Positions 46,748-55,162 of a stretch of 64,000 nt of DNA are shown here, piece by piece. Every line of letters starts with the position of its first letter. The first letter of the stretch is position 1. Under the pieces are notes generated by a model. The model saw nothing but the letters and a program-made list of their open reading frames with translations, made no database searches and was not told the origin of the DNA. The position numbers were made by a program, and so were the translations under genes. The DNA lies in the NCBI RefSeq assembly GCF_001580365.1, contig NZ_CP014480.1, positions 1,489,008 to 1,553,007 on the forward strand, given 5' to 3'. Origin of the DNA: Kocuria turfanensis (GTDB lineage: Bacteria; Actinomycetota; Actinomycetes; Actinomycetales; Micrococcaceae).

Positions 46748-48643
46748 TCAGTTGACCCCGCGCAGGTCCAGGACGAGCTCGGTCTCCCCCTCGGGGTCCA
46801 GCACGAACGGGATCCCCCAGTCCTGCTGGTACAGGTGGCAGGCCGCGTGGTCGGGGATCTCCCCGCCGGGCTCGCCGTCGCAGGCCGCGGCGCGCGCGGT
46901 CAGGTGCAGGACGCCCTCGGTGACCCCGTCCGCGAGCACGAGCTCCCGGCGCAGGCCCTGCGCCGTGCCGCCGCCCGCCACGAGCGCCCCCTCCGGGGAG
47001 GAGGAGATCTTCAGCTGGGTCGGGTCGCCCCAGCGGTCGTCGAGCTTCTGCCCCGTCGGGGCCGCGAAGCGCACGTCGATCGCGAGCGCCCCCGGCGCCA
47101 GCTTCGTGCGGGCGCGCTGGGTCTGCGAGGCCCCCTCGTCCACGCGCTGGGCGGTGGCGGGGATCGGCACGCGGACCAGGCGGTGCGCGTTGGCCTCGAC
47201 GACCACGAGCAGCGGCTCCCCGCCCGAGACGTCGAGCAGCACGTCCGAGGGCTCCGCCAGACCGCGGGCCAGGGTGGCCACCTGTCCCGTCCGCGGATCG
47301 TAGTGGCGCACGGCACCGTTGTAGGTGTCGGCCACGGCCACGGAGCCGTCGGGCAGCTGGGCCACCCCGAGGCAGTGCTGCAGCCGCGCCTGCCCGGCGT
47401 CGCCGTCGCGGAAGCCGAAGTCGAACAGCCCCTCGCCCACGGCGGTCTCGACCGCGACGGCGCCGTCGTCGTCGAAGCGCAGCACGCGCAGCGCCGAGGT
47501 CTCCGAGTCGGCGATCCACACGTTGCCGAGGTGGTCCTCCGCGAGCCCCGAGGACTGGGCGAACCACGCCTCCGCGGCGGGCCCGTCCTTGAGCCCCTCG
47601 TCCCCGGTGCCGGCGAGCACGGCGAGCTGCCCGCTGCGCGGGTCGAAGGAGAACAGCTGGTGGGTGCCGGCCATGGCCACCAGCAGCCGGCCGGCCCGGG
47701 TGGACCACACGACGTCCCAGGGCGACGACAGCGCCACGGTCAGCGGGTCCGCGCCCACGGGCACGGCGTTGGGCTCCGCGCCGCGGGCGCGCTCCTCGTC
47801 GAGCAGGCGCTGGACGCCGCTGCCGGCGACCGTGCGCACCGTGCCCGTGGCCAGGTCCACGCCGCGCAGCCGGTGGTTCACGGAGTCGGCGACGACCACG
47901 TCGTACCCGACGACCGCCCGGACGTCCTCGGGCAGCAGGGTCAGGCCCTGGGGCTCGGTGAAGCGGGCCGTCGCCGCGTCCCCGTCCTCGTGGCCCTTCT
48001 GCCCGGCGCCGATCACGCGCTGGACCGTCTCGAGGTCGTTGCCGAGCTGGACGAGGCGGTGGTGGCCGGTGTCCGAGACGAGGAAGGAGCCGTCCGGCAG
48101 CGGGAGCACCTTGCCGGGGAAGCGGAGGTCGCCCTCGGGCGCGGGGCGCGGGACATAGGGGCCGTCGCCGCGGTGCAGGGTGCCCCGGGCCTCGTGCTCG
48201 GCCACGAGCTCCTCCACGAGGGAGACCAGGCCCTGGACGTGGCCCTCCCCGGACAGGTGCGCCACGATGTAGCCCTCGGGGTCCACCACCACGAGGGTGG
48301 GCCAGGCCCGGGCGGTGTAGGCGTCCCACGTGGTGAGCTCGGGGTCGTCGAGCACCGGGTGGTGGACCTCGTAGCGGTCCACGGCCGCGGCGAGCGCCTC
48401 CGGATCCGCCTCGTGCTCGAACTTCGGGGAGTGCACCCCCACGGTGACGAGGACGTCGGAGAAGCGCTCCTCGAGGGGCCGCAGCTCGTCGAGCACGTGC
48501 AGGCAGTTGATGCAGCAGAAGGACCAGAAGTCCAGGATCACGACCTTGCCGCGCAGGGCGGCGAGGTCCAGGTCCTGGCCGCCGGTGTTGAGCCAGGCGC
48601 GGCCCTGCAGTTCGGAGGCGCGGACGCGGGAGGTGAGGCGCAT
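46748..48643 (-). CDS. Thioredoxin-like domain plus NHL-repeat protein (NHLRC2-like)
   Basis: 631 residues. Residues 20-165 are a TlpA-type thioredoxin domain with the redox motif in SFCCINCLHVLDEL (C-x-x-C) and cis-Pro ARAWPTLVVV. Residues about 175-490 carry five or six NHL beta-propeller repeats (DGSFLVSDTGHHRLVQL, GLAEDHLGNVWIADSETSALRVL, GSVAVADTYNGAVRHYD). A small beta domain ends it. There is no signal peptide, so it is cytoplasmic. The family occurs from bacteria to humans (NHLRC2), with a poorly defined redox role. It is 42 bp below the CopD-CtaG gene on the same strand, hinting at a link with copper or cytochrome oxidase. Confidence 0.88.
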   Translation of the reverse strand: MRLTSRVRASELQGRAWLNTGGQDLDLAALRGKVVILDFWSFCCINCLHVLDELRPLEERFSDVLVTVGVHSPKFEHEADPEALAAAVDRYEVHHPVLDDPELTTWDAYTARAWPTLVVVDPEGYIVAHLSGEGHVQGLVSLVEELVAEHEARGTLHRGDGPYVPRPAPEGDLRFPGKVLPLPDGSFLVSDTGHHRLVQLGNDLETVQRVIGAGQKGHEDGDAATARFTEPQGLTLLPEDVRAVVGYDVVVADSVNHRLRGVDLATGTVRTVAGSGVQRLLDEERARGAEPNAVPVGADPLTVALSSPWDVVWSTRAGRLLVAMAGTHQLFSFDPRSGQLAVLAGTGDEGLKDGPAAEAWFAQSSGLAEDHLGNVWIADSETSALRVLRFDDDGAVAVETAVGEGLFDFGFRDGDAGQARLQHCLGVAQLPDGSVAVADTYNGAVRHYDPRTGQVATLARGLAEPSDVLLDVSGGEPLLVVVEANAHRLVRVPIPATAQRVDEGASQTQRARTKLAPGALAIDVRFAAPTGQKLDDRWGDPTQLKISSSPEGALVAGGGTAQGLRRELVLADGVTEGVLHLTARAAACDGEPGGEIPDHAACHLYQQDWGIPFVLDPEGETELVLDLRGVN

Positions 48644-48684
48644 GGAGGAAGGGTCCTTTCGGGTGGGTGCGATGGGGGCGGGAC

Positions 48685-50847
48685 TCAGCGGCGGGCGGCG
48701 CGGTCGTCGCGCTCCGCGAGTCGGGCCATCATGTCGTTGTAGGCCTTGAGCTCGGCGTCGTCGGTGCGGTCCGCCTGGCGGTCCACGCGGCGGTTCTCCT
48801 TGCCGCCCGCCAGCGCCCACAGGACGGCGACGACCACGGCGACGACGACGGTGGGGAACTCGCCGATCCCCCACATGAGGGCCCCGCCGAACTGCTGGTC
48901 CTCGATGGCCGACCGGCCCCAGTCCCGCCCGGTGTTGCCGAACCAGGAGGCCTGCAGCAGGGTGTCCGAGCCCATCAGGGCCACCCCGACGAAGGCGTGG
49001 TAGACCATCGTGGCGAGCAGCATGACGAGGCGCATCATGTGGCCGGGACGGTACGGGATGGGGTCGCTGCCGATGAGCACGAGCATGAACAGGTACCCGG
49101 TGATCAGGAAGTGCGTGACCATGAACACGTGGCCCACGTGGTAGTGCAGCGTGAAGTGGAACAGCGGGGTGAAGTAGAAGACCACGATCGAGGCGGCGAA
49201 GTTCACGGCGGCGAAGATCGGATGGGTCACGATCCGGCCGAACGTGGAGTGCACGAGGCGCAGGATCCACTCGCGGGGCCCGCGGCTGCCGTCCCGGCGG
49301 GCTTCCAGGGCCTTGAGCAGCAGGGAGACCGGCGAGCCCAGGACCAGGAAGATCGGCACCACCATGGTCAGCGCCATGTGCTCGACCATGTGCGCCGAGA
49401 ACAGCACCCGGCCGTAGACGGCGACCCCGCCGGAGGTGATGTAGAACAGCGCGAGGAGACCGGTCAGCCACGACAGGGTGCGCAGCACCGACCAGGAGTC
49501 CCGGCGGCGGCGCACCCGCACGAACGCCCAGAGGTAGACGAGGGCGAGGAACAGGCACACGGCCAGCCACAGCCAGTCGACGCGCCACGTGGTGAACCAT
49601 GAGGCGGCGGTGGGCTCCGGCGGCAGCTCGTACCAGGTGAGGATCTGGGCCGGGGAGGCGTCCGGGGCCAGCTCCTCGGGCACCGGCGGCGCCGTCCGGG
49701 ACAGGGCCACCGCGATCCCCATGACGGCGCCCATGAGCAGCAGCTCCCCGAGCACCAGCTGCCACACGGCGCGGCGGGCCGTGAGCCGGCCGGCCTCCAG
49801 CGCGGGCACCAGCCACCGGCGGTGGGCCAGCCCGGCACCGCCCAGGGCGAGCGTGAGGGCGGCCTTGACGAGCACCAGTCCCCCGTAGCCGCTCGTGAGC
49901 TGGTCCCAGGACCCGATCCGCACCGCGGCGTTGACGGTTCCGGAGAGGAACACCAGGAAGAAGGCGCCGAACGCGACCGCGGAGAAGCGGCGCAGCACCA
50001 CGGCCGCGATCGGCGCGCGGTCCCGGGGGCCGGCCGCCGTCCGGCCGCGGGCGGCGCCCTCCGGCAGCGTGCCGGTGCCGGCGTCCGGGGCGCTCAGCTG
50101 CGGCGAGAGCCAGGCGAGCACCACCAGGCCGCCGGTCCACAGGCACACCCCCAGCAGGTGCAGGCCCAGGGAGTTGACGGCGCCCATGTGGTCGTTGCCG
50201 CCCGCGGAGTGACCGTTGAGGGCCATCGCCACGAGGGCCGTGCAGGACAGGGCCAGGGTGAGCAGCAGCCCGAGCGGCGCCCGGATCCCGAACACGAGGG
50301 TGGTCACCACGGCCGCCGTCACGACGATCGCCGTCTGCGCCTGCCCCGTGGGGATGTCCGTGGCGTAGTGCAGCAGCTGCTGGGTGTAGGTGCCGTCCCC
50401 GCCCACGGGCACGCCCGCGACGTCGGAGTAGGACAGCACGAGCACCGCCAGGGCCGCCACGGTCCACACCGCGGCCGCGGCCTCGGCCAGGCGCAGCGTC
50501 GTCGTGAACAGCGGGTGCTCCGGTGCCGCGTTCCCGCCGTCCGTGCCCGTCCCGGCGCGGCCGGCGCGCCGGGTGCTGGGCACGATCCCGACGGCGAACA
50601 GCAGCGCGCCGATCACGACGACCAGGGCGCTGTTGTGCACCAGCTCGGCGGCGGGCAGGCCCCAGCGCACCAGCGCCCCGGGATCGGCGGCCAGCCGGGC
50701 GGCGCCCGACCCGGTCCAGACCATGGCCACGACGAGCGCCGTGAGGGCCACGACGGGCACGGCCGCGAGCAGCCAGGGGTCCAGCCCGCGTCCGCCCGCG
50801 CGCGCGGCGGTGCCGTGGTCGGCGCGCTCGGCCGTCCTCGTGCTCAT
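48685..50847 (-). CDS. CopD-CtaG fusion (copper uptake / cytochrome c oxidase assembly)
   Basis: 720 residues. The first 390 have about nine spans with NSALVVVIGALLFAVG, HSAGGNDHMGAVNSLGLHLLG and VVLRRFSAVAFGAFFLVFLSG, the CopD domain. The second part, from about 410, has seven spans with HMVEHMALTMVVPIFLVLGSP, LFHFTLHYHVGHVFMVTHFLI and MVYHAFVGVALM, the caa3-type CtaG (DUF2202-like) domain rich in potential copper-binding His/Met. The fusion is characteristic of actinobacteria. It probably moves copper across the membrane for oxidase CuB. AAGGAGATG precedes the ATG. Confidence 0.92.
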   Translation of the reverse strand: MSTRTAERADHGTAARAGGRGLDPWLLAAVPVVALTALVVAMVWTGSGAARLAADPGALVRWGLPAAELVHNSALVVVIGALLFAVGIVPSTRRAGRAGTGTDGGNAAPEHPLFTTTLRLAEAAAAVWTVAALAVLVLSYSDVAGVPVGGDGTYTQQLLHYATDIPTGQAQTAIVVTAAVVTTLVFGIRAPLGLLLTLALSCTALVAMALNGHSAGGNDHMGAVNSLGLHLLGVCLWTGGLVVLAWLSPQLSAPDAGTGTLPEGAARGRTAAGPRDRAPIAAVVLRRFSAVAFGAFFLVFLSGTVNAAVRIGSWDQLTSGYGGLVLVKAALTLALGGAGLAHRRWLVPALEAGRLTARRAVWQLVLGELLLMGAVMGIAVALSRTAPPVPEELAPDASPAQILTWYELPPEPTAASWFTTWRVDWLWLAVCLFLALVYLWAFVRVRRRRDSWSVLRTLSWLTGLLALFYITSGGVAVYGRVLFSAHMVEHMALTMVVPIFLVLGSPVSLLLKALEARRDGSRGPREWILRLVHSTFGRIVTHPIFAAVNFAASIVVFYFTPLFHFTLHYHVGHVFMVTHFLITGYLFMLVLIGSDPIPYRPGHMMRLVMLLATMVYHAFVGVALMGSDTLLQASWFGNTGRDWGRSAIEDQQFGGALMWGIGEFPTVVVAVVVAVLWALAGGKENRRVDRQADRTDDAELKAYNDMMARLAERDDRAARR

Positions 50848-51018
50848 GGTGCATCTCCTTCTTCCGCCTCCCCCGTCGGGGCGGCTCCATCCATTGTCCC
50901 CCGCAGCGCAAATCCGCCCGGCCCCGGGGGCAGCTCCCGGACGGTGGCCCGGCGGCCCCGCCCGGGCGCCGGCCCGGCGGCTGTGCCGGCCGGGCGCGGA
51001 GCCCGGTCGAGCGGGCGT

Positions 51019-51114
51019 CGCAGGGGTCCTGCCGGAGCAGTCGCCCTGCCCGCTCAACGGCCGGCGCAGGGATCCTGCCCGCTCAGCGACCGGGCCGGGG
51101 ATCCTGCCGGCGAT
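51019..51114. repeat. Imperfect 30-bp repeats upstream of the CopD-CtaG gene
   Basis: Copies containing GGGATCCTGCC or GGGGTCCTGCC near 51024, 51070 and 51098, and CTGCCCGCTCA at 51046 and 51076. They fill much of the 281-bp gap between the CopC-like gene and the CopD-CtaG gene. No gene is seen there. Confidence 0.6.
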
Positions 51115-51128
51115 GCGCGGCACCCCGG

Positions 51129-51743
51129 TCAGTCCCCGCGGCGCCGCCGGGAGACGAGGCTCACGGCGCCGAGCACGGCCAGGGCGACCGCCGCTCCGGC
51201 AACCGCGACCAGCCAGAGCGGGGTGTCCCCGGTCGAGGCCTGGGCCGCGGCTTCCTCGGCCGGCTCCTCGGGGACCTCGGCCGTGGGCGTCACGCCGGGG
51301 GACGGCTCCGACCCGGCGCCGACCTCGTAGGCGAAGGTGCCCTCGATGGGGTGCCCGTCGCTGGAGACGACGCGCCAGACGACCTGGTAGGTCTGGTCGT
51401 CCGGGCCGGCGTCGGCCAGGGGCTGGACGATCCGGTTCCCCTCGGTCTCGAGCGGTCCGTCCGTCACGGAGCGGCCCTCGGAGTCGGTGACCTGCACCTG
51501 GTGGCCGATGTTCATCACCTGGCCGGAGAAGGTCAGCTCGAGCTCTCCCGGGGCGGTCGTGAGAGTGGCGCCGGGCTCCGGGCTCACACCGGTGAGCTCG
51601 TCGTGGGCGGAGGCGGGCAGGGCGGTCAGGACGGTGAGGGCGCCCGCCGCCAGCAGGGCCGCGGCGCCTCGTGCGGCGCCTCGTGCGGCGCCTGTTGTGG
51701 TGTGTCGTGCGGTGCCTGGTGTGCTGTGTCGTGCGGTGCGCAT
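51129..51743 (-). CDS. CopC-domain copper-binding exported protein
   Basis: 204 residues. Signal peptide with cleavage at ALPASA/HDEL, so the mature chain starts with His, the usual first copper ligand. The CopC beta-sandwich has GVSPEPGATLTTAPGELELTF and VVSSDGHPIEGTFAYEV (second His). A Pro/Glu linker and one C-terminal span with SRRRRGD anchor it. It delivers or buffers copper outside the membrane, fitting the CopD-CtaG gene downstream. The N-terminal 30 residues are encoded by degenerate 12-bp repeats (51661-51743), so the start is somewhat uncertain. Confidence 0.9.
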   Translation of the reverse strand: MRTARHSTPGTARHTTTGAARGAARGAAALLAAGALTVLTALPASAHDELTGVSPEPGATLTTAPGELELTFSGQVMNIGHQVQVTDSEGRSVTDGPLETEGNRIVQPLADAGPDDQTYQVVWRVVSSDGHPIEGTFAYEVGAGSEPSPGVTPTAEVPEEPAEEAAAQASTGDTPLWLVAVAGAAVALAVLGAVSLVSRRRRGD

Positions 51744-51914
51744 GGGTGGTGTCTCCTCGAGGGGCCCGGGCAGGGCATCGGTCGGCCGTCGGTGCGGGGG
51801 CGTCGGTGTGCCGGTGGTTCGGGGCCGCCGGACCGGGGCGGTCGGCGGCGAGCACGGGGCGCCGCTCGTCCCGCCGCTGTCCGGTTCCGGGACCCCGCCG
51901 CGGCACCGGCCGGG

Positions 51915-52550
51915 TCAGCCGACGGGCAGCAGGGCGGGTCCGGCCGGGGGCAGGAGCCGGCGCCGAGGGCGCGGCGGCCCACGGTGGGAGCGCACGGGGC
52001 GCAGCAGCGACTGGTCGGTGAGCGCGTGCGGGTGTCCCGGCCGCACCGCCCGCGGACGGCCGGCGACCACCGGGGAGAACAGGGTCCGCCACAGCCGCCG
52101 CACGCGCAGCCGCAGGGCCTCCAGGAGGACCACGGCCGCGACCTCTCCGTGGCGCATGAGGGCGTATCCGGCGAGCGCGGCCAGCACGTGGGCCGTGAGC
52201 ATGACGGGCCCGTCGTGCTCCGGGTGCGGGCCGGCCTGCAGCACGAGCACGGGTCCGCCCCCGGCCGCCCCGTGGTGGGAGGCGTCCGTGACGGCGCCGA
52301 CGGTGCCCGACGCGGCGAACAGGGCGTGGAACAGGGACTGGCTGAGCAGCACGCTCAGCACCAGCGCGGACCGGGACAGCGCCCGGCCGGCCAGGGCCAT
52401 GCACAGCGGCCCGGACAGGGCCAGGGACAGGAGTACGAGCAGCGCCGGCGGGGGCTGACCGCCCGCGACGGTGTGGGAGGCCGCGGCCGCGGAGGTGGCC
52501 AGAGCCGCACCGGCCCAGCCGCGGGCGAGACGGCGTGCACGTGGGCTCAC
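51915..52550 (-). CDS. His-rich membrane protein of the copper locus, function unknown
   Basis: 211 residues with four hydrophobic segments in the first 140 (about 14-30, 36-57, 62-82, 115-135). LFHALFAASG, DASHHGAAGG, HPEHDGPVMLTAHVLAAL and MRHGEVA place eight or more His beside or within the membrane. The C-terminal 55 residues are Arg/Pro-rich. Similar small proteins accompany copC genes in Micrococcales (from memory). A copper-related role is inferred from context and His content only. The 171 bp before copC holds nothing recognisable. Confidence 0.65.
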   Translation of the reverse strand: MSPRARRLARGWAGAALATSAAAASHTVAGGQPPPALLVLLSLALSGPLCMALAGRALSRSALVLSVLLSQSLFHALFAASGTVGAVTDASHHGAAGGGPVLVLQAGPHPEHDGPVMLTAHVLAALAGYALMRHGEVAAVVLLEALRLRVRRLWRTLFSPVVAGRPRAVRPGHPHALTDQSLLRPVRSHRGPPRPRRRLLPPAGPALLPVG

Positions 52551-52814
52551 GCGCCCCCTCCCCTCGGATCGCCGGCCGGTCGGTCGGTGCTCCCATTATG
52601 CGCGGCACCGCCGGAGCCGGGCCAGTCGCGGCGGACCGGCCCCGGGCGCCCCGGCACCACGGAGGCACGGAAGCTCGGAAGCTCGGGGGCACGACCTCCC
52701 GCAGACCGCGCCGCCCGGACCGGGCGTCCGGGCCCCACGGATGCACGCACGACCCCGCGCAGACCCGGCGCCCCGGCACGGGACAGGGACCGCGCACCGG
52801 GCCCCCGGCACGGC

Positions 52815-52846
52815 GAAGGGGCGGCCCCGGTGGGGGCCGCCCCTTC
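52815..52846 (-). terminator. Terminator of the HU gene
   Basis: Perfect 14-bp arms GAAGGGGCGGCCCC and GGGGCCGCCCCTTC with a 4-nt loop, 45 bp past the HU stop. The rest of the 340-bp gap (52551-52890) is GC-rich with short GGAAGCTC duplications and no gene. Confidence 0.85.
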
Positions 52847-52890
52847 GGACGAAGCCATGGAGAAGGTCCAGGACGGACCCGCGGGTGTCC

Positions 52891-53175
52891 CTACTTCTTG
52901 GACACGGCCGCCTTGAGCTTGGAACCAGCGGTCAGCTTGACGCCGTGGCCGGCCGGGATCTCGATGGTCTCACCGGTCTGCGGGTTGCGACCGGTGCGCG
53001 CGGCGCGGTCGGTGCGCTCGACGGCCAGCCAGCCCGGGATGGTGATCTTCTCACCGGCGGAGACGGACTCCTCGAAGACCTGGAACAGCGCGTCCAGCAC
53101 CCCGTTGACGGCGGCGTTGGTGGTGCCGGCCTTCTCGGCGACCTCGGCGACGAGTTCACTGCGGTTCTTAGCCAT
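52891..53175 (-). CDS. hup: HU-family nucleoid DNA-binding protein
   Basis: 94 residues: MAKNRSELVAEVAEKAGTT, the helix pair, GEKITIPGWLAVERTDRAAR and the DNA-clamping arm RTGRNPQTGETIEIPA with its conserved Pro. It binds and bends DNA as a dimer. There are two possible ATGs; AGGAGG is 2 nt from the first (53181) and 8 nt from the second, so I take the second. It lacks the long Lys/Ala tail of mycobacterial HupB. Confidence 0.95.
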   Translation of the reverse strand: MAKNRSELVAEVAEKAGTTNAAVNGVLDALFQVFEESVSAGEKITIPGWLAVERTDRAARTGRNPQTGETIEIPAGHGVKLTAGSKLKAAVSKK

Positions 53176-53248
53176 GTTCATGTCCTCCTGGACTTGGGGT
53201 CGTGGGGAAGCGCGGCACCGGGAACCGGTCGCGCTCCTGCGTCAGAAA

Positions 53249-53554
53249 TTACCAGCTGGACTTCGAGATGCCGGGCAGCTCGCCACGGTGCGCCATCTCG
53301 CGGAAACGGACGCGGGAGATGCCGAACTTCTGGATGGTGCCGCGGGGGCGCCCGTCGATCTGGTCGCGGTTGCGCAGGCGGACCGGGGAGGCGTCGCGGG
53401 GCAGCTTCTGCAGGCCCAGGCGAGCCGCCTCGCGGGCCTCGTCGGTGGCGTTCTCGTCGACCAGGGTCTTCTTCAGCTCGGCACGCTTCGCGGCGTAGCG
53501 CTCGACGACGACCTTGCGCTGCTCGTTCTTGGCGATCTTGGACTTCTTGGCCAT
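53249..53554 (-). CDS. rpsN: 30S ribosomal protein S14, zinc-independent type
   Basis: 101 residues, starting [24 protein letters not shown] with the C-terminal [27 protein letters not shown]. The long form without any cysteine, unlike the about 61-residue S14 with CxxC pairs. Such C-minus forms can replace the zinc protein when zinc is scarce. Last gene of a three-gene ribosomal operon. Confidence 0.95.
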   Translation of the reverse strand: MAKKSKIAKNEQRKVVVERYAAKRAELKKTLVDENATDEAREAARLGLQKLPRDASPVRLRNRDQIDGRPRGTIQKFGISRVRFREMAHRGELPGISKSSW

Positions 53555-53558
53555 GGAT

Positions 53559-53726
<168 letters not shown>

Positions 53727-53727
53727 G

Positions 53728-53964
53728 CTAGATCTTCTCCCCACGTGCGATCATGTCGGTCACGACAGCGTCGATGCCGCGGGCGTCGATGACCTTGATG
53801 CCCTTGGCGCTGACGTTGAGCGTCACGCTGCGCCGCAAGGACGGCACCCAGTAACGCTTCTTCTGGATGTTCGGGTCGAACCGGCGCTTGGTACGGCGGT
53901 GCGAGTGCGAAATGCTGTGCCCAAAGCCCGGCTGAGCTCCGGTCACCTGGCAGTGCGCTGCCAT
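53728..53964 (-). CDS. rpmB: 50S ribosomal protein L28, zinc-independent type
   Basis: 78 residues, [20 protein letters not shown] followed by the basic [12 protein letters not shown]. It keeps one Cys (residue 5), but the second Cys of the CxxC is replaced (CQVTG), so zinc binding is lost. GGAGGAGAAC precedes the ATG. First gene of rpmB-rpmG-rpsN, behind a leader of about 215 nt. Confidence 0.95.
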   Translation of the reverse strand: MAAHCQVTGAQPGFGHSISHSHRRTKRRFDPNIQKKRYWVPSLRRSVTLNVSAKGIKVIDARGIDAVVTDMIARGEKI

Positions 53965-54008
53965 AGTGTTCTCCTCCAATGTTGACGAAATGACGGCACG
54001 CAGTGGGA

Positions 54009-54035
54009 GCCGCAGGATGATCACTCACCTGCGGC
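54009..54035 (-). promoter_or_regulatory. Hairpin in the rpmB leader
   Basis: GCCGCAGG, an 11-nt loop, then CCTGCGGC: perfect 8-bp stem about 45 nt upstream of the L28 start within the untranslated leader. It could be a control structure. I recognise no known riboswitch in the leader. Confidence 0.5.
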
Positions 54036-54186
54036 CGCGAGCGTCCCGTCACCTTCAGAATTGCCACCGTTCGCCAACCGGGCCCTCTCGTGAGACCCGC
54101 GGTCGGAACCGGCGAAGGCCTCGCCACGATGAAGACGGTGAAGATCAAGGTGCCGGAAGGTGGACAGCACCCCACGACAGCCTTGA

Positions 54187-54227
54187 AGTCTAGGCCCGTA
54201 CGGACTTCCCCGCAACCTGACGTCAGG
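54187..54227 (-). promoter_or_regulatory. Promoter of the rpmB-rpmG-rpsN operon with adjacent palindrome
   Basis: On the minus strand, TTGCGG (54210-54215), 17 bp, then TAGACT (54187-54192). Immediately upstream is CCTGACGTCAGG (54216-54227), a perfect 12-bp palindrome abutting the -35. It lies at the very end of the SGNH hydrolase gene. It does not resemble the AT-rich actinobacterial Zur box as I know it. Confidence 0.65.
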
Positions 54228-55122
54228 CGTGACCAGCTTCTGGCCAGTCTACCGGCTCCCCGGACCCCCGCAAACCGGCGGCCCCGCGGGGCGCGGGCCC
54301 GGCGGGGACCACGGCCCGCGGGAGCAGGGTCGTCCACCCGGGGTGACGGGCGGCGACGGCGTCCCCGGAGGACGTGCCGCGCAGCCGGCGCCCGATCCAG
54401 GGCAGCAGGTACTCGCGGGCCCAGTACAGGTCCTCCTTGAGCACGCCCGGGCTGGCGGTGACGGGCAGCTGGTCCGTGGGCGGCAGCTCCAGCGTGTGCG
54501 CGACGCCGAGCAGCTCGAGCATCCGGGCGGCCACGTAGGTGTGCCCGGCGGTGGACATGTGCAGCCGGTCCACCGCCCAGTAGCGCCAGTCCTGCAGCGC
54601 GCGCATCCGCCAGTAGTCGAGCACCCGGCACCCGTGCCGGTCGGCGATCTCGCGGACGTGCTCGTTGTACAGGGCCTGCCGGGGACGGGTCCAGGACGTG
54701 GGCGCGTCCCGGCCGGGGTCGAAGGCCGTGAACAGCACCACCTCGGCGCCGGAGGAGCGCAGCCGGGCGACCGCCTGCTCGTAGACCTCCATGAGGCCGT
54801 CCACGTCCGCCCGCGGGCGGAGCATGTCGTTGCCGCCGGCGTAGAGGCTCACCAGGGTCGGCTCCAGGGCCAGGCACGCGTCCAGCTGCCCCTCGACGAT
54901 CCCGCGCAGCAGGCGTCCGCGGACCGCGAGGTTCGCATAGCGGGTGTCCGGGTGGGCGGCCGTCAGCTGCTCGGCCACGAGGTCCGCCCAGCCGCGCACG
55001 CCGTTGGGGCGGGCGGGGTCGGGGTCGCCCACGCCCTCGGTCATCGAGTCGCCCAGGGCCACGTACCGGATGGGCCGGGCGGGCGGGACAGGGGCAGGGC
55101 GGGGCGCCGTCGGCTCCGTCAT
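54223..55122 (-). CDS. SGNH/GDSL-family hydrolase
   Basis: 299 residues. Block I is ALGDSMTEG (nucleophile Ser26), followed by a Gly in the NLAVRGR block, block III SLYAGGNDML, and block V DRLHMSTAGH (Asp/His of the triad). No signal peptide is seen, so it is a cytoplasmic esterase or lipase-like enzyme; substrate unknown. The ATG at 55122 is chosen because the preceding in-frame stretch is a Pro/Arg run. The C-terminal 60 residues are variable. Confidence 0.88.
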   Translation of the reverse strand: MTEPTAPRPAPVPPARPIRYVALGDSMTEGVGDPDPARPNGVRGWADLVAEQLTAAHPDTRYANLAVRGRLLRGIVEGQLDACLALEPTLVSLYAGGNDMLRPRADVDGLMEVYEQAVARLRSSGAEVVLFTAFDPGRDAPTSWTRPRQALYNEHVREIADRHGCRVLDYWRMRALQDWRYWAVDRLHMSTAGHTYVAARMLELLGVAHTLELPPTDQLPVTASPGVLKEDLYWAREYLLPWIGRRLRGTSSGDAVAARHPGWTTLLPRAVVPAGPAPRGAAGLRGSGEPVDWPEAGHA

Positions 55123-55162
55123 GCGGTGTGCTCCGTTCGGGGGGGGTGGGGGCGGCCCGGGC

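Noticed and set aside
45417..48329. Open frame of 970 codons on the minus strand across the PH-like, 45612 and NHL genes
   Set aside because: Spans three supported genes on both strands, and is low-complexity Arg/Gly/Ala.
46748..50911. Reading frame of 1387 codons running through the NHL-thioredoxin gene and on across the CopD-CtaG gene
   Set aside because: Only the downstream part (from the ATG at 48643) is protein-like; the upstream part is an Arg/Gly/Pro-rich shadow of the CopD-CtaG gene in another frame, typical of very GC-rich DNA.
54021..54215. Small protein gene in the leader of the ribosomal operon
   Set aside because: No ribosome site and no conserved pattern; the stretch lies between the promoter and rpmB and is better read as untranslated leader.
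53965..54227. Zur box controlling the cysteine-poor ribosomal genes
   Set aside because: No AT-rich inverted repeat of the Zur type is visible; only an unrelated CCTGACGTCAGG palindrome and a hairpin were found.
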